From: Hymenobacter cyanobacteriorum
GTDB lineage: Bacteria > Bacteroidota > Bacteroidia > Cytophagales > Hymenobacteraceae
Reading direction: 5' to 3'
Assembly (NCBI RefSeq): GCF_022631375.1
Contig: NZ_JALBGC010000002.1
Coordinates: forward strand, 62,001-126,000
Length of the DNA stretch: 64,000 nucleotides
The notes beneath the pieces are model-generated. The model was given only the letters and a program-made list of their open reading frames with translations. It searched no databases and was not told the DNA's origin. This document shows, in pieces, positions 14,854 to 23,539 of this stretch (positions are counted from its first letter, which is position 1; every line of letters begins with the position of its first letter). Made by a program: the position numbers and the translations under genes.

Positions 14854-16155
14854 ATGGCCGCCGCTGCTCCTAATTCTCCAGCCCAAAATCCTATTGATAC
14901 CGACTTGCTCGCCCAGCGCGACGAACAGCTGAAGCAGCTGCGCCGCCAGCTGCAAATCAAGCAGTTCGAGCTCGATACGGTGCTGGGCGTGGCCCACGAC
15001 ATGACGGCCCGCGACCACTCCGTCGATGAGCTGTACCACATGCTGCGCCTCACGCTGCAGGGCCAGCGCAACGTGGTGCAGCTGGTACTTTTTGCCCGCG
15101 AAGACGACCAGTTCCGGCCCCGCCTCGTGCTGGGCTGCGACCTGGCCACCGCCGAAAAGCTACACCTTTCCAGCGAGCTGCTTCATGGCGAAATCCGCGA
15201 CCCTCAGGCGGTGGAAGACCTCAACCTGGGCCCGGCCTGGGAGCGGTACGAGCTGATTCTGCCCATTCTGCGGCAGCGACAGGTAGTGGCCTACGTGTTC
15301 GTGGGCGGTTTCCGGTCCGATTACGACCGCGCCCAGCTCATGCCCTTCCTCACCTCGCTGGCCAACACGCTGATGGGGGCCGTGGAAAACCGTCGCCTGC
15401 AGGCCCAGCGCGTGGCCGATGCGGCCGTGCGCAAGGAAATCGAAATTGCTCAGGAGGTGCAGGCCCTTCTTTTTCCGCGCAAGCTGCCAAATGATAATGA
15501 CTTAGCTATCGAACGCAGCTACGTGCCGCACACCGAAATCGGCGGCGACTACTACGACGTGGTCGAAATCGACGCCGACCGCCTGCTGCTGTGCGTGGCC
15601 GACGTGAGCGGCAAGGGCGTACCCGCCTCGCTGTTGATGTCGAATTTCCAGGCCGGGCTGCGCACGCTGCTGCGCCAGGGCGTGCCGCTGGCTACGGTGG
15701 TGCCCGAGCTCAACCATTTGCTGTTTCGCAACTCGGGCGGTGAGAAGTTCATTACGGCCTTCCTTGGCATTTACGACCGCCGCACCCGCCAGCTCGAATA
15801 CGTGAACGCCGGCCACAACGACCCGCTGCTGCTGGCCGACAACGGCCACGTCACCACCCTTAAAACCGGTACCGTGATGCTCGGTATCATGGAAGAGTTG
15901 CCCATGCTGCGGGTGGGGCAGGTGGCCATTCCGCGCCATTCGCTGCTGCTGCTTTACACCGACGGTCTCACCGAGGTGTTCGATGCCGACGGCAACGAGT
16001 TTGGCGAAGAGGGCGTGCTGGCCGTGCTGCACCGCAACCGCTACCTGCCGCTGCCCAAGCTGCACCAGGAAATGCTGCGCACCATCGACGCCTACAGCTC
16101 GCGCGGCTCGCACTTCGCCGACGACGTGACCATGCTCAGCTGCCGGTTTAAATGA
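14854..16155 (+). CDS. PP2C/SpoIIE-type serine phosphatase with GAF-like sensor
   Basis: A 433-residue soluble signalling protein. A coiled-coil start (about 15-45) is followed by a GAF-like region (about 45-195) and a SpoIIE/RsbU phosphatase domain (about 200-433). Metal-binding and catalytic motifs are present: GGDYYD near 230, ADVSGKG near 250, NAGHN near 320, YTDGLTEVFD near 369 and DDVTML near 424. Such enzymes dephosphorylate anti-sigma antagonist proteins in partner-switching systems. No antagonist or anti-sigma kinase gene is nearby. It overlaps the next gene by 4 bases. Confidence 0.9.
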   Translation: MAAAAPNSPAQNPIDTDLLAQRDEQLKQLRRQLQIKQFELDTVLGVAHDMTARDHSVDELYHMLRLTLQGQRNVVQLVLFAREDDQFRPRLVLGCDLATAEKLHLSSELLHGEIRDPQAVEDLNLGPAWERYELILPILRQRQVVAYVFVGGFRSDYDRAQLMPFLTSLANTLMGAVENRRLQAQRVADAAVRKEIEIAQEVQALLFPRKLPNDNDLAIERSYVPHTEIGGDYYDVVEIDADRLLLCVADVSGKGVPASLLMSNFQAGLRTLLRQGVPLATVVPELNHLLFRNSGGEKFITAFLGIYDRRTRQLEYVNAGHNDPLLLADNGHVTTLKTGTVMLGIMEELPMLRVGQVAIPRHSLLLLYTDGLTEVFDADGNEFGEEGVLAVLHRNRYLPLPKLHQEMLRTIDAYSSRGSHFADDVTMLSCRFK

Positions 16156-16721
16156 AAAAGCGGGCCGTGTTGCTTCTGATGCCGGGACTGCTGGCGACCC
16201 AAACAGCGCCGGCACCAGGGTTGGGAGCACTCGACCAAGCCAATGGTTTTGGAGGCATTCCTTTTGGCCGCCTCGACACGCAGGTGCCCGGCCTTGTGCG
16301 TGAGGCCAGTGGCATCGGTAAGCGCTGGCGCACCACCAAGCTGTTTCGGCGGCCGGCCGATACGTTAACGCTGGCCGGCCAGTCGGTACATCCCATGTAT
16401 TGGTTCCGTAATCACCGGTTTGTTGGGGTTAACATCGACCTGCCGAAGGCGGAAGGCGGCCGCGTCCAGAATTATTTGCATCAGCAGTACGGCCCGCCGC
16501 AACCAGACCCGGCCGTGGCCGGCAGTGCGTACTGGCTTGGCGCGCGTACCTACGTGCTATTCGAGCCTGTTTATCCGGCTTCCAAAGGTTGGGTACTGCA
16601 CATTGCCAGCCTAGCCATGCTTAACGAGCAGGTAACCGAAACGGCTGTGCGCCAACAGGCACGGGCTACGCTGGGCTGGCAACCGGATTCGTTGGGACTG
16701 CCCCCGCAGTTTCCGCGCTAA
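16152..16721 (+). CDS. hypothetical exported protein
   Basis: A 189-residue protein with a probable signal peptide (about 1-19) starting inside the last codons of the phosphatase gene (ATGA overlap). The mature part contains PFGRLDTQVPGLVREA and QNYLHQQYGPPQPDP, and looks like a small periplasmic globular protein; I do not recognise the family. Its 3' end overlaps by 56 bases the end of the convergent O-antigen ligase gene. Confidence 0.65.
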   Translation: MKKRAVLLLMPGLLATQTAPAPGLGALDQANGFGGIPFGRLDTQVPGLVREASGIGKRWRTTKLFRRPADTLTLAGQSVHPMYWFRNHRFVGVNIDLPKAEGGRVQNYLHQQYGPPQPDPAVAGSAYWLGARTYVLFEPVYPASKGWVLHIASLAMLNEQVTETAVRQQARATLGWQPDSLGLPPQFPR

Positions 16722-18198
16722 CGGCCTGATTTTCTGTTTCTGGTTCCTCCAGCCAAGTGCCGCAGCGCACCAGCAGCGCCAGGCAAATGAAGAACACCGG
16801 CCCAATCTTGTCCACTTCCACCAGCTCATTCAGCGTGAGGTGGAACACGATGATGACAAACGAGAGCGTGGCTGCCAGTACCACGCGGCGTACCTCGGGC
16901 CGGGCCTGGGCGCGGTGGTAGAGGCTTTCGGCATACAAAAGCGCCGTCGCAATCAGGCTGATAAACAGTAAGAAGCCGGGAATGCCCTGTTCGGCCAGCT
17001 GGAGCAGGAAGTAGTTGTGGGTAGTCGATTTTTCGGGGTTGGCGCTTACGTAGGTGCGGAAGCTCTTCACCGTGTAGCGCTTGTATTCGGGGTAGAAAGT
17101 GGCTGCGCCGCTGCCCGTCAGGGGCTTTTCGCCAATCATGCGTGCTGCCGCTACCCAGCGGTACACCCGCTCCATGCCCGAAACATCCTGAAACTTATAA
17201 GTGGCTTCGAGGTGCCGCTCGAAGTTGCGACCGTTGAACACCGTGTGCTCGTAGTCGGGGGCGTACTCCATGTACCGGTCGCCAATCACGAAGTAGCTCA
17301 CGGTGAGCGAAGTGCCCACGGCCACAACCAGCAACAGCAGCCGCGTGAGGCGCAGCCGCAACACCAGAAAATACAGCGCCGCCAGCGGCACCGACACGAT
17401 GGACGCCCGCGTGTAAGACGTGAGCAACCCAAACAGCAGCACGCCCAGCACCACCCGCCACGCCAGCCGCGCCCCGCCGTTGCGCGCCGCCCGTAGTGCA
17501 AACCAGCCAAACGGCAGCAGCAGCGCCAGCATGGTGGCATAAATAACGTGGTTGCGGAAAAACGGGTGCAACGCCCAGTTAATGTCGCCGAAGCTGAAGC
17601 CGCGCGTGGCGTGCCGGCTGGCCACGTACAGCACACTCAGGCTGGCGCTGGCCGCGTACACGGCCGCAAAGCGCCAGGCCTCGGCCGGGCGGCGCACCAC
17701 CAGCAGCGTGCCCAGCACGAAGGGCACCAGGTACCACACTTTAGCCAGCAGGTATTTAATGGATTTCGTGTGGTCGACCGAAAAAGCCGCGTCCACGGCC
17801 GTCCAGGCCAGCATCAGGGCCATGATGAGTAGCAGCGGGTGCGCCCACTCGCGGCGCGGCAGCGTGCCCTGCCGCAGCAACAACGCCAGCCCCACGCAGG
17901 CCGTGAGCACCAGCATCAGCGGTTCGGAGGGCACGTCCATGCTCAGGCCGCCAAACAGGCCAATTTCCTGCGAGAATGGCAGCACCGCAAACAGGCCATA
18001 ATACACCCAGCGCCACTCCACCAGCGCCAGCAGCAGCCCCACGGCCAGCAAGGCCGGCAGCAACAGCGCCGGCTGCCGCGCCAAGGCCGCCGCTGCGCCG
18101 CCCAGCAGCAGCAGCCCCACAAAAGCCACAAACAGCCACTGCGGCCCCTCGAGGCGATGGCGCAGGCGCAGCAACCAGGTGCTCAACGACGGGTTCAC
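16666..18198 (-). CDS. O-antigen ligase (Wzy/WaaL) family membrane protein
   Basis: A 510-residue protein with about twelve membrane segments and a large periplasmic loop (about 300-405) with RNFERHLEATYKF and LTGSGAATFYPEY, followed by the THNYFLLQLAEQGIPGFLLF signature typical of the Wzy_C/O-antigen ligase family. These proteins polymerise or attach lipid-linked polysaccharide at the periplasmic face. The start overlaps the upstream Wzz-like gene by 4 bases, giving a two-gene operon. It could be either ligase or polymerase; the sequence alone does not decide. Confidence 0.85.
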   Translation of the reverse strand: MNPSLSTWLLRLRHRLEGPQWLFVAFVGLLLLGGAAAALARQPALLLPALLAVGLLLALVEWRWVYYGLFAVLPFSQEIGLFGGLSMDVPSEPLMLVLTACVGLALLLRQGTLPRREWAHPLLLIMALMLAWTAVDAAFSVDHTKSIKYLLAKVWYLVPFVLGTLLVVRRPAEAWRFAAVYAASASLSVLYVASRHATRGFSFGDINWALHPFFRNHVIYATMLALLLPFGWFALRAARNGGARLAWRVVLGVLLFGLLTSYTRASIVSVPLAALYFLVLRLRLTRLLLLVVAVGTSLTVSYFVIGDRYMEYAPDYEHTVFNGRNFERHLEATYKFQDVSGMERVYRWVAAARMIGEKPLTGSGAATFYPEYKRYTVKSFRTYVSANPEKSTTHNYFLLQLAEQGIPGFLLFISLIATALLYAESLYHRAQARPEVRRVVLAATLSFVIIVFHLTLNELVEVDKIGPVFFICLALLVRCGTWLEEPETENQAVSAETAGAVPTNPVASPA

Positions 18199-19277
18199 GC
18201 CGAAGGGGTGGCTGTGGGCCGGTGGTAGCGGTAGAGTTCCAGCAGGGCGATGAAAACGACCGACAAGGCAAACATGGCCAGCACCGAGCCCAGCACGATG
18301 AGCGAGCGCACCGGCTTGAATTTGCGGGTGGCCGGGTAGGCCTTCTGCACCTGGTAGAGGCTCGAAATGCGGCCTTTCAGGCTGAGGTCGGCCGACTCGT
18401 AGGCCGAGCGGGCCGCCACGAGCCGGTTTTGCAGGTCGGCTACGCGGGCTACAAACATAGTGAGCGAGTCGGTGCCGCTCACGTAGGATTCGAGGTTAAT
18501 CTGGTTGCCACCATCGGCTTTGGTGAGGCCGCGGACGGCCCTGCGCAAGCCGGTCACGTCGCCGCCGCTGGCCTCCGCCTTGCGCAAGGCCGTTTCGGTT
18601 TCGATAAGCGCCTTGGCCAAGTAGCGGCCCTGCATTTCGAGCCCGAAAATGCCGTAGCGGCGGCGCGCCCCCACCAGCTCGCGCCTGCTGCGCTCGAAGC
18701 TGATGCTCAGGTATTCGTAGCGGCGGCGGTAGAGGTCGAGCACGGTGCGGCGGTTCTCGAACGTGAGCTGCTGGTTCACCGAGTCGATAACGTGCACCAT
18801 GGCGTTGGCCACATCGGCGGCCAGCTTTTTGTCGCGGTCGGCAAAGCTGAGCTCGATGGCGTCGTGCTCGTTGTGCACCAGGCTCAGGTTGCTGCCGAAC
18901 TCGCTCAACACGTAGTTATCGGCATTATCGTCGCCGGGCGTACCGGCCTTGTAGTGTTCGTAGAGCTTAAATTTTTTAATGATAAGCTCAGCCACCGGCA
19001 ACGACTCGCCGATGGTGATGGCCCGGTCCAGGTCTTCGGCCCGGCTGCTGAGCTCGAGCTGCCCGCGCATTTGGGTGTTTTCCTCCAGCAAGCGGTCGGG
19101 GTCGGCCGTTTGCGGGTTGGTCGGGATGAAGATGGCCGTGGAGCGGTAGACGTTGGGCAGCAGCAGCGAAACCACTACGCTCACGATGGCGGCCAGCGCC
19201 ACGGCCCCGGCCACGAAATATTTCCAGCGGTTGATAATGGGCCCGAGGCCCACCAGCGAGAAAGAAGGTGCAGACAT
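18195..19277 (-). CDS. Wzz-type polysaccharide chain-length determinant/exporter subunit
   Basis: A 360-residue inner membrane protein with helices at about 17-39 and 325-347 bracketing a large periplasmic coiled-coil domain, the layout of Wzz/GumC-like polysaccharide co-polymerases. Visible features are YRSTAIFIPTNPQ after the first helix and the Lys/Arg-rich entry to the last helix (ATRKFKPVRSLIV). It lacks the cytoplasmic tyrosine kinase domain. It controls chain length or export together with the overlapping O-antigen ligase gene. The ATG at 19277 is used; a perfect -7 box lies 66 bases upstream. Confidence 0.85.
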   Translation of the reverse strand: MSAPSFSLVGLGPIINRWKYFVAGAVALAAIVSVVVSLLLPNVYRSTAIFIPTNPQTADPDRLLEENTQMRGQLELSSRAEDLDRAITIGESLPVAELIIKKFKLYEHYKAGTPGDDNADNYVLSEFGSNLSLVHNEHDAIELSFADRDKKLAADVANAMVHVIDSVNQQLTFENRRTVLDLYRRRYEYLSISFERSRRELVGARRRYGIFGLEMQGRYLAKALIETETALRKAEASGGDVTGLRRAVRGLTKADGGNQINLESYVSGTDSLTMFVARVADLQNRLVAARSAYESADLSLKGRISSLYQVQKAYPATRKFKPVRSLIVLGSVLAMFALSVVFIALLELYRYHRPTATPSA

Positions 19278-19342
19278 ATTGAAGAAGGAAGCCGCCGCCC
19301 CGCCGGCCAAATTGGGTGGGCCCGGCGCGGGGCAGCGGCAAG

Positions 19343-19350
19343 CAAAGATA
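19343..19350 (-). promoter_or_regulatory. -7 promoter element for the Wzz/ligase operon
   Basis: TATCTTTG on the minus strand, 65 bases before the ATG at 19277. It pairs with a divergent plus-strand box at 19403-19410. Confidence 0.6.
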
Positions 19351-19402
19351 GTCGGCAAAACGCCCGGTTCGATGCGCCACACGGCAGCTTCGGTACCGTG
19401 CG

Positions 19403-19410
19403 TAGCTTTG
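19403..19410 (+). promoter_or_regulatory. -7 promoter element for the Wzx-like flippase gene
   Basis: TAGCTTTG on the plus strand. It fixes the transcription start near 19416 and therefore limits the true translation start of the flippase gene to the interval 19416-19514. Confidence 0.6.
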
Positions 19411-19513
19411 CGGCCCGCCTCCGGCGCGGTCCTTTCTGTTCAGATTTAGCTTTTCCGCTCCCATCAAACGCTTTTTCGGCAATATCAGCTTCGTCGTCCT
19501 GCTCAACCTGCTG

Positions 19514-20890
19514 GTGAAACCCGGCTGGGTGGTGGTCGAAAACCTGGTGCAGGACCGGCTCGGGCACGCCACGTTTGGGCTGGTCACGGCCCTGTCGGCG
19601 CTCACGCTGGTGGTGGCCGCGTTGTCCGACCTCGGCCTCACGCCCTACGCTGTGCAGCGCGTGGCCGCCGAGCCCAGCTTTCTGGCCGAAACCTTTCCCA
19701 CGCTGCTGCCCCTGCGCGGGGCCCTCAACTTTGTGGCCCTGGCCGCCATGCTGCTGGTGGGGTGGGGGCTGGGCTACCGCGGCCCCGAGCTGTTGCTGCT
19801 GGGCGCGGTGGGTGCGGCCCTGCTGCTTGCCCAGTACGGGCAGTTTCTGCGCGGCACCTTGCAGGCCCACCAGAAATTCAACACCGACGCCGTGCTCTCG
19901 GTGGTCGAGAAATTTGTGCTGCTTGGGGCCGTGCTGGTGCTGCTGCCGCTGGGCCTCACGCTGCCCAACTACGTGGGCGCGCGGCTGGGCGCGGCGGCCT
20001 TTACCACGGTGCTCACCTACGGGCTGATGACGCGGTTTTTTGGCCGCATTCGCTACCGCTGGCGCGGGCCGGTGGCCCGCACCGCCCTGCGCGCCAGCCT
20101 GCCGTTTGCGCTGATGACACTGCTCTATGGCGTGAACGAACGCATCGACATGGTGATGCTGGAACGCCTGGCCTCGCCCACCGAGGCCGGCTATTACGCC
20201 GGGGCCTACCGCTGGGTCGATGCCGTGATGATGTACGCCTGGACGGTGCTGCCGCTGTTCTTCGCCAAGTTTGCCAGCGTGCCGAAGGATGCCGGGGCCC
20301 AGCGCGAGCTGCTGCGGTTTGGGCAGCGCATCGTCACGCTGCCGCTGCTGTTCGTGGTGGCCTTCGTTCTGTTTCGGGGCGAGGTCGTGTTCTGGCAGTT
20401 CAAGCACAGCAGCCCGGCCGAGGTGGCCCGCATGACGCTGTGTTTGAAGATATTGTTCGTGAACGTGCTGGTGCACGCCTTTTTCGCCATCTACAGCACG
20501 CTGCTCACCAGCACCACCCACGAGCGCGCCGTAAGCTGGCTGGTGGCCCTCAGCATTGCCCTCAACATTGGCCTGAACCTGATTTTTCTCCCGAAATTCG
20601 GAGCGGTGGCGGCTTCGGTCGATACGCTGGTGTGCGCGGCGGCCGTGTCGGTGGGCTACCTGGTGCTGGTGGCGCGGCGCACCGGCGTGGGCGTGCCGGG
20701 CCGCCTGCTAGCCCGGCTGCTGCTGGCGTTTGGGCTGCTGTGCGGGGCGTGGTTCATGCTGCAGTACGGCCTGCGCCTGAGCTGGTGGTTGGAAGGCGGC
20801 CTGATGGCCGTGGTGTTTGGGCTGATTGTGCTGGGCACGGGCCTGGTGCGGCGCAGCGAAATTGCGCAGCTACGGCCGGGGAGGGGGTAA
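19514..20890 (+). CDS. Wzx-like polysaccharide flippase (MOP superfamily)
   Basis: A polytopic membrane protein of at least 458 residues with about twelve to fourteen helices. It carries features of the MOP/MATE polysaccharide transporter family, such as NERIDMVMLERLASPTEAGYYAGAYRW near residue 205 and the NIGLNLIFLPKFGAVAAS segment near 355. It would flip lipid-linked repeat units across the inner membrane for the Wzz/ligase pair transcribed divergently. The given start is the GTG at 19514. The frame is open upstream and encodes a typical family start (IKRFFGNISFVVLLNLLVKPG), but offers only CTG (19436) or ATC codons, so the real start may be non-standard. Confidence 0.82.
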   Translation: MKPGWVVVENLVQDRLGHATFGLVTALSALTLVVAALSDLGLTPYAVQRVAAEPSFLAETFPTLLPLRGALNFVALAAMLLVGWGLGYRGPELLLLGAVGAALLLAQYGQFLRGTLQAHQKFNTDAVLSVVEKFVLLGAVLVLLPLGLTLPNYVGARLGAAAFTTVLTYGLMTRFFGRIRYRWRGPVARTALRASLPFALMTLLYGVNERIDMVMLERLASPTEAGYYAGAYRWVDAVMMYAWTVLPLFFAKFASVPKDAGAQRELLRFGQRIVTLPLLFVVAFVLFRGEVVFWQFKHSSPAEVARMTLCLKILFVNVLVHAFFAIYSTLLTSTTHERAVSWLVALSIALNIGLNLIFLPKFGAVAASVDTLVCAAAVSVGYLVLVARRTGVGVPGRLLARLLLAFGLLCGAWFMLQYGLRLSWWLEGGLMAVVFGLIVLGTGLVRRSEIAQLRPGRG

Positions 20891-20905
20891 ACAAAAGCAG
20901 GAAAG

Positions 20906-21010
20906 AGCGTCATGCTGAGCGCAGCCGAAGCATCTCGCGTGCAGTAGTAACTCAATCGATTAAAGTTAGTGGAAGCACGCGAGATGCTTCGCTGCGCTCA
21001 GCATGACGTT
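20906..21010. repeat. palindromic GTCATGCTGAGC element, copy 1
   Basis: Left arm 20909-20943 and right arm 20975-21008 are reverse complements apart from one extra base, around a 31-base centre. It ends two bases before the start codon of the next glycosyltransferase. Related copies are at 35902-35991 and 43669-43754. Confidence 0.88.
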
Positions 21011-21012
21011 CA

Positions 21013-22173
21013 ATGATGCCCCAGTCACTCCCCCTACACGTCGCCGTCAACACCCGTTTCCTGCTGCCAGGCGGGCACCTCGAAGGCATTGGCCGCTTCA
21101 CCTTCGAAACGCTGCGCCATTTGGTAGCCCAGCACCCGGCGGTGACGTTCCATTTTCTGTTCGACCGGGCGTATGATGCGCGCTACCTGCTGGGCCCCAA
21201 TGTGGTGCCGCACGTGCTGAGCCCCCCGGCGCGGCACCCGCTGCTGTACGTGGCCTGGTTTGAGGGGGCGGTGGCGCTGTGGCTGGCCCGGCACCGGCCG
21301 GCCGCCTTCCTCAGCCCCGACGGCTTTACGACCCTGAACACCCGCGTGCCCCGCGTGACGGTGCTGCACGACCTAGCCTTCGAGCATTTTCCGCTCGATG
21401 TGGACCTGCTGACCCGCCGGTACTACCAGTTTTTCACACCGCGCTTTGCCCGCGCTTCGGCGCAGCTCGTGGCCGTGTCGGAAGCCACCAGGGCCGATAT
21501 CGTGCAGACTTACGGCATCGCACCCACCAAAATCAGCGTGGCTTACAACGCGCCGGCCGACTGGTTCCGGCCCCTGCCCGAGGCGGCGCAGGCCGAAATC
21601 CACCAGCGGTTCAGCCAAGGCCAGCCGTATTTTCTGTTCGTAGGGGCCCTGCAGCCGCGCAAGAATCTGGCGCATCTGCTGCGGGCCTTCGACCAGTTCA
21701 AAGCCACCGCCGGCGCGGCCGAGGCCCAGCTGCTCATCGTGGGCCGCAAGGCCTGGAAAGCCGGCCCCATCCTCGACGCCTACCAGCAGATGCGCCACCA
21801 AAGCGCTGTGCACTTCACTGGCCGCGTAGCCGACGACGAGCTGGCTGGCCTCTATACGGCTGCGCTGGCTACGGTATACGTGCCTTATTTCGAAGGCTTT
21901 GGCATTCCCATCGTGGAAGCGCAAGCCAGCGGCTGCCCGGTGCTCACCAGCAACGTCAGCTCGATGCCCGAAGTGGCCGGCCCCGGCGGCGCGCTCCTGG
22001 CCGACCCGCTTGACGTGGGCAGCATCGCGGCCGGCCTCACCCGCCTCTGGCACGAGCCTGCGCTCCGGCAACAGCTGGTGGCCCAGGGCTACGAGAACCT
22101 GAGCCGCTTTTCGTGGGCGCGCAGTGCCGAGGTGTTGTGGGAGGCGCTGGAAAAGGCAATGAACCAACGCTGA
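21013..22173 (+). CDS. family 4 (GT1-type) glycosyltransferase
   Basis: A 386-residue soluble GT-B glycosyltransferase. The N-terminal domain carries the GIGRFTFETL loop near residue 25. The C-terminal donor domain starts near 205 with FLFVGALQPRKNLAHLLRAF, followed by LLIVGRKAW and the donor-binding E-x7-E region YFEGFGIPIVEAQASGCPVL near 295-315. It probably adds a sugar to the polysaccharide repeat unit handled by the neighbouring flippase. Two adjacent ATGs (21013, 21016) follow directly on the palindromic element, leaving no room for a separate leader. Confidence 0.88.
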   Translation: MMPQSLPLHVAVNTRFLLPGGHLEGIGRFTFETLRHLVAQHPAVTFHFLFDRAYDARYLLGPNVVPHVLSPPARHPLLYVAWFEGAVALWLARHRPAAFLSPDGFTTLNTRVPRVTVLHDLAFEHFPLDVDLLTRRYYQFFTPRFARASAQLVAVSEATRADIVQTYGIAPTKISVAYNAPADWFRPLPEAAQAEIHQRFSQGQPYFLFVGALQPRKNLAHLLRAFDQFKATAGAAEAQLLIVGRKAWKAGPILDAYQQMRHQSAVHFTGRVADDELAGLYTAALATVYVPYFEGFGIPIVEAQASGCPVLTSNVSSMPEVAGPGGALLADPLDVGSIAAGLTRLWHEPALRQQLVAQGYENLSRFSWARSAEVLWEALEKAMNQR

Positions 22174-22227
22174 TTCCTGCCGTTGGAAAACACAAAAAAG
22201 TGCTTGCCCTAGTGAGCAGCCGCTACA

Positions 22228-22806
22228 CTAGTTGTGCTTGGAGCCGCTTGCGCCGCTGGCCGGTTCGTCCGGATTCAGCGTCAGCAAGCCAAAAGGCGAC
22301 AGCAGCTGTTCGAGTAGCAGCGTGCCGTCAGCATTCAGGACGGGGCTGCGGGTCGGGGCCTGCGTGGCTGGCTGATGCAGCGCGCGCAGCGCGACTTCCC
22401 AGCGTCGCCGCTGCGGCTGCAACTCCCGAAGAAGCTGCTGAATGGGCTGGTCGTATCGGACCAATAGTGGTTCTAGTTGCTTGGTTAGCAATGCCCCCTC
22501 GCGCAGCCGCTGTTCCCGTTCCTGAATCAGGCCCGACCCAGGAGTAGGGACGAGGGGACGATACTGCGGCCGGGAAATCGTGGCAATGCGGCGCATTTGC
22601 GCCCAATAATTGGTCAGCTGCTGCTTATCAGCGGCCGATAAGTACGGCTCCAACTGGCGGCGAGTGGCCCGCATCTGCGGGAGAATTGACTGAGTGTAAT
22701 ACCGGTTTTCGGCTCGTAGCGTCTCGCTGCCCGGCCGCGCCACAGATTGTGCCATTGCCGACGAGCTACCAAACAAAAGCACTGCAACGACAAGGATTTT
22801 AGGCAT
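22228..22806 (-). CDS. hypothetical exported helical protein
   Basis: A 192-residue protein with a signal peptide (about 1-20, ending AMAQS) and a mostly helical, Gln/Arg-rich mature part, for example RYYTQSILPQMRATRRQLEPYLSAADKQQL, which is interrupted by Pro-rich PLVPTPGSG. The pattern recalls Spy/CpxP-like periplasmic helical proteins, but the identifying LTxxQ motif is not clear. The ATG at 22806 starts the signal peptide. It is convergent with the GT4 gene. Confidence 0.68.
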   Translation of the reverse strand: MPKILVVAVLLFGSSSAMAQSVARPGSETLRAENRYYTQSILPQMRATRRQLEPYLSAADKQQLTNYWAQMRRIATISRPQYRPLVPTPGSGLIQEREQRLREGALLTKQLEPLLVRYDQPIQQLLRELQPQRRRWEVALRALHQPATQAPTRSPVLNADGTLLLEQLLSPFGLLTLNPDEPASGASGSKHN

Positions 22807-22981
22807 GAATAAACTACTGGAGCGAGGAAGTTGAGACGCTGCCGACAGCAAGTTAAGCGCCGGTCTGCGGTTGCTCGTCGGTTCTGACCAAGACAATTTA
22901 CGGTGCCGGTGGCGAAGCATACGCTGTTGATTTCATCAATTTCGTTTCTCTTTTTAGCCCTCGATTCCCCCGCTCCGGCCG

Positions 22982-22989
22982 TACTTTTG
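22982..22989 (+). promoter_or_regulatory. -7 promoter element, leaderless arrangement
   Basis: TACTTTTG matches the -7 consensus and ends four bases before the ATG at 22994, implying a leaderless transcript for the following three-gene unit. Confidence 0.65.
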
Positions 22990-22993
22990 CGGC

Positions 22994-23539
22994 ATGGCCC
23001 GTCAGCACCCCTACAACTTTGCCCATGTGCTGCTGCCGCAGCTGGCCTGGCGCCGCCCGGTGGCGGTGCGCCGCGAGCTGGCCGACCCCTACCTGGCCCG
23101 CGAGCTGCTGCTGTACGTGTGGGACAAAGCCGCCGAAAACGTGGCCCCCGTCGACCGCGTGCCTTCCAAGGGCCTGCGCCTGACCTGGCACGAAGTAGCC
23201 GGCCGCACCACCGCCCTGCTGCAATTACCGGCCCCGCAGGCCACGATGGAAGTCCATTTTTCGGCCCTGGTGTATGAAGAAGACGAGGAGCCGGCCGAAA
23301 ACGAAGCCGAAGAAACGCGCCCCCGCTACTTCACGCTGGAAGCCGCGCTGGGCCTAAGCGGCCCCGCCGGTACGCCCACCGTGGTAGCCGAATGGTCCGG
23401 CGACACGCACCGCCAGCTTGGACGCGGCCCCGCCGGCGGCCGCCCCGGCACCGCCGAGGCTTTTCTCGAAGCGCTGGCCGCCGTGCTGGGTCCGCGCCCC
23501 AATACCCAGGTGCCCGTTATGCGCATAGTGCGCTCCTGA
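22994..23539 (+). CDS. conserved-type hypothetical protein, first gene of the deacetylase operon
   Basis: A 181-residue soluble protein of unknown family. The middle part contains a short acidic tract (YEEDEEPAENEAEE) and the C-terminal part is Gly/Pro-rich (GRGPAGGRPGTAEAF) before a helix AFLEALAAVLG. No signal peptide or membrane helix. Its stop overlaps by one base the start of the polysaccharide deacetylase, so it is co-translated with it. The promoter box lies four bases upstream of the ATG. Confidence 0.68.
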   Translation: MARQHPYNFAHVLLPQLAWRRPVAVRRELADPYLARELLLYVWDKAAENVAPVDRVPSKGLRLTWHEVAGRTTALLQLPAPQATMEVHFSALVYEEDEEPAENEAEETRPRYFTLEAALGLSGPAGTPTVVAEWSGDTHRQLGRGPAGGRPGTAEAFLEALAAVLGPRPNTQVPVMRIVRS

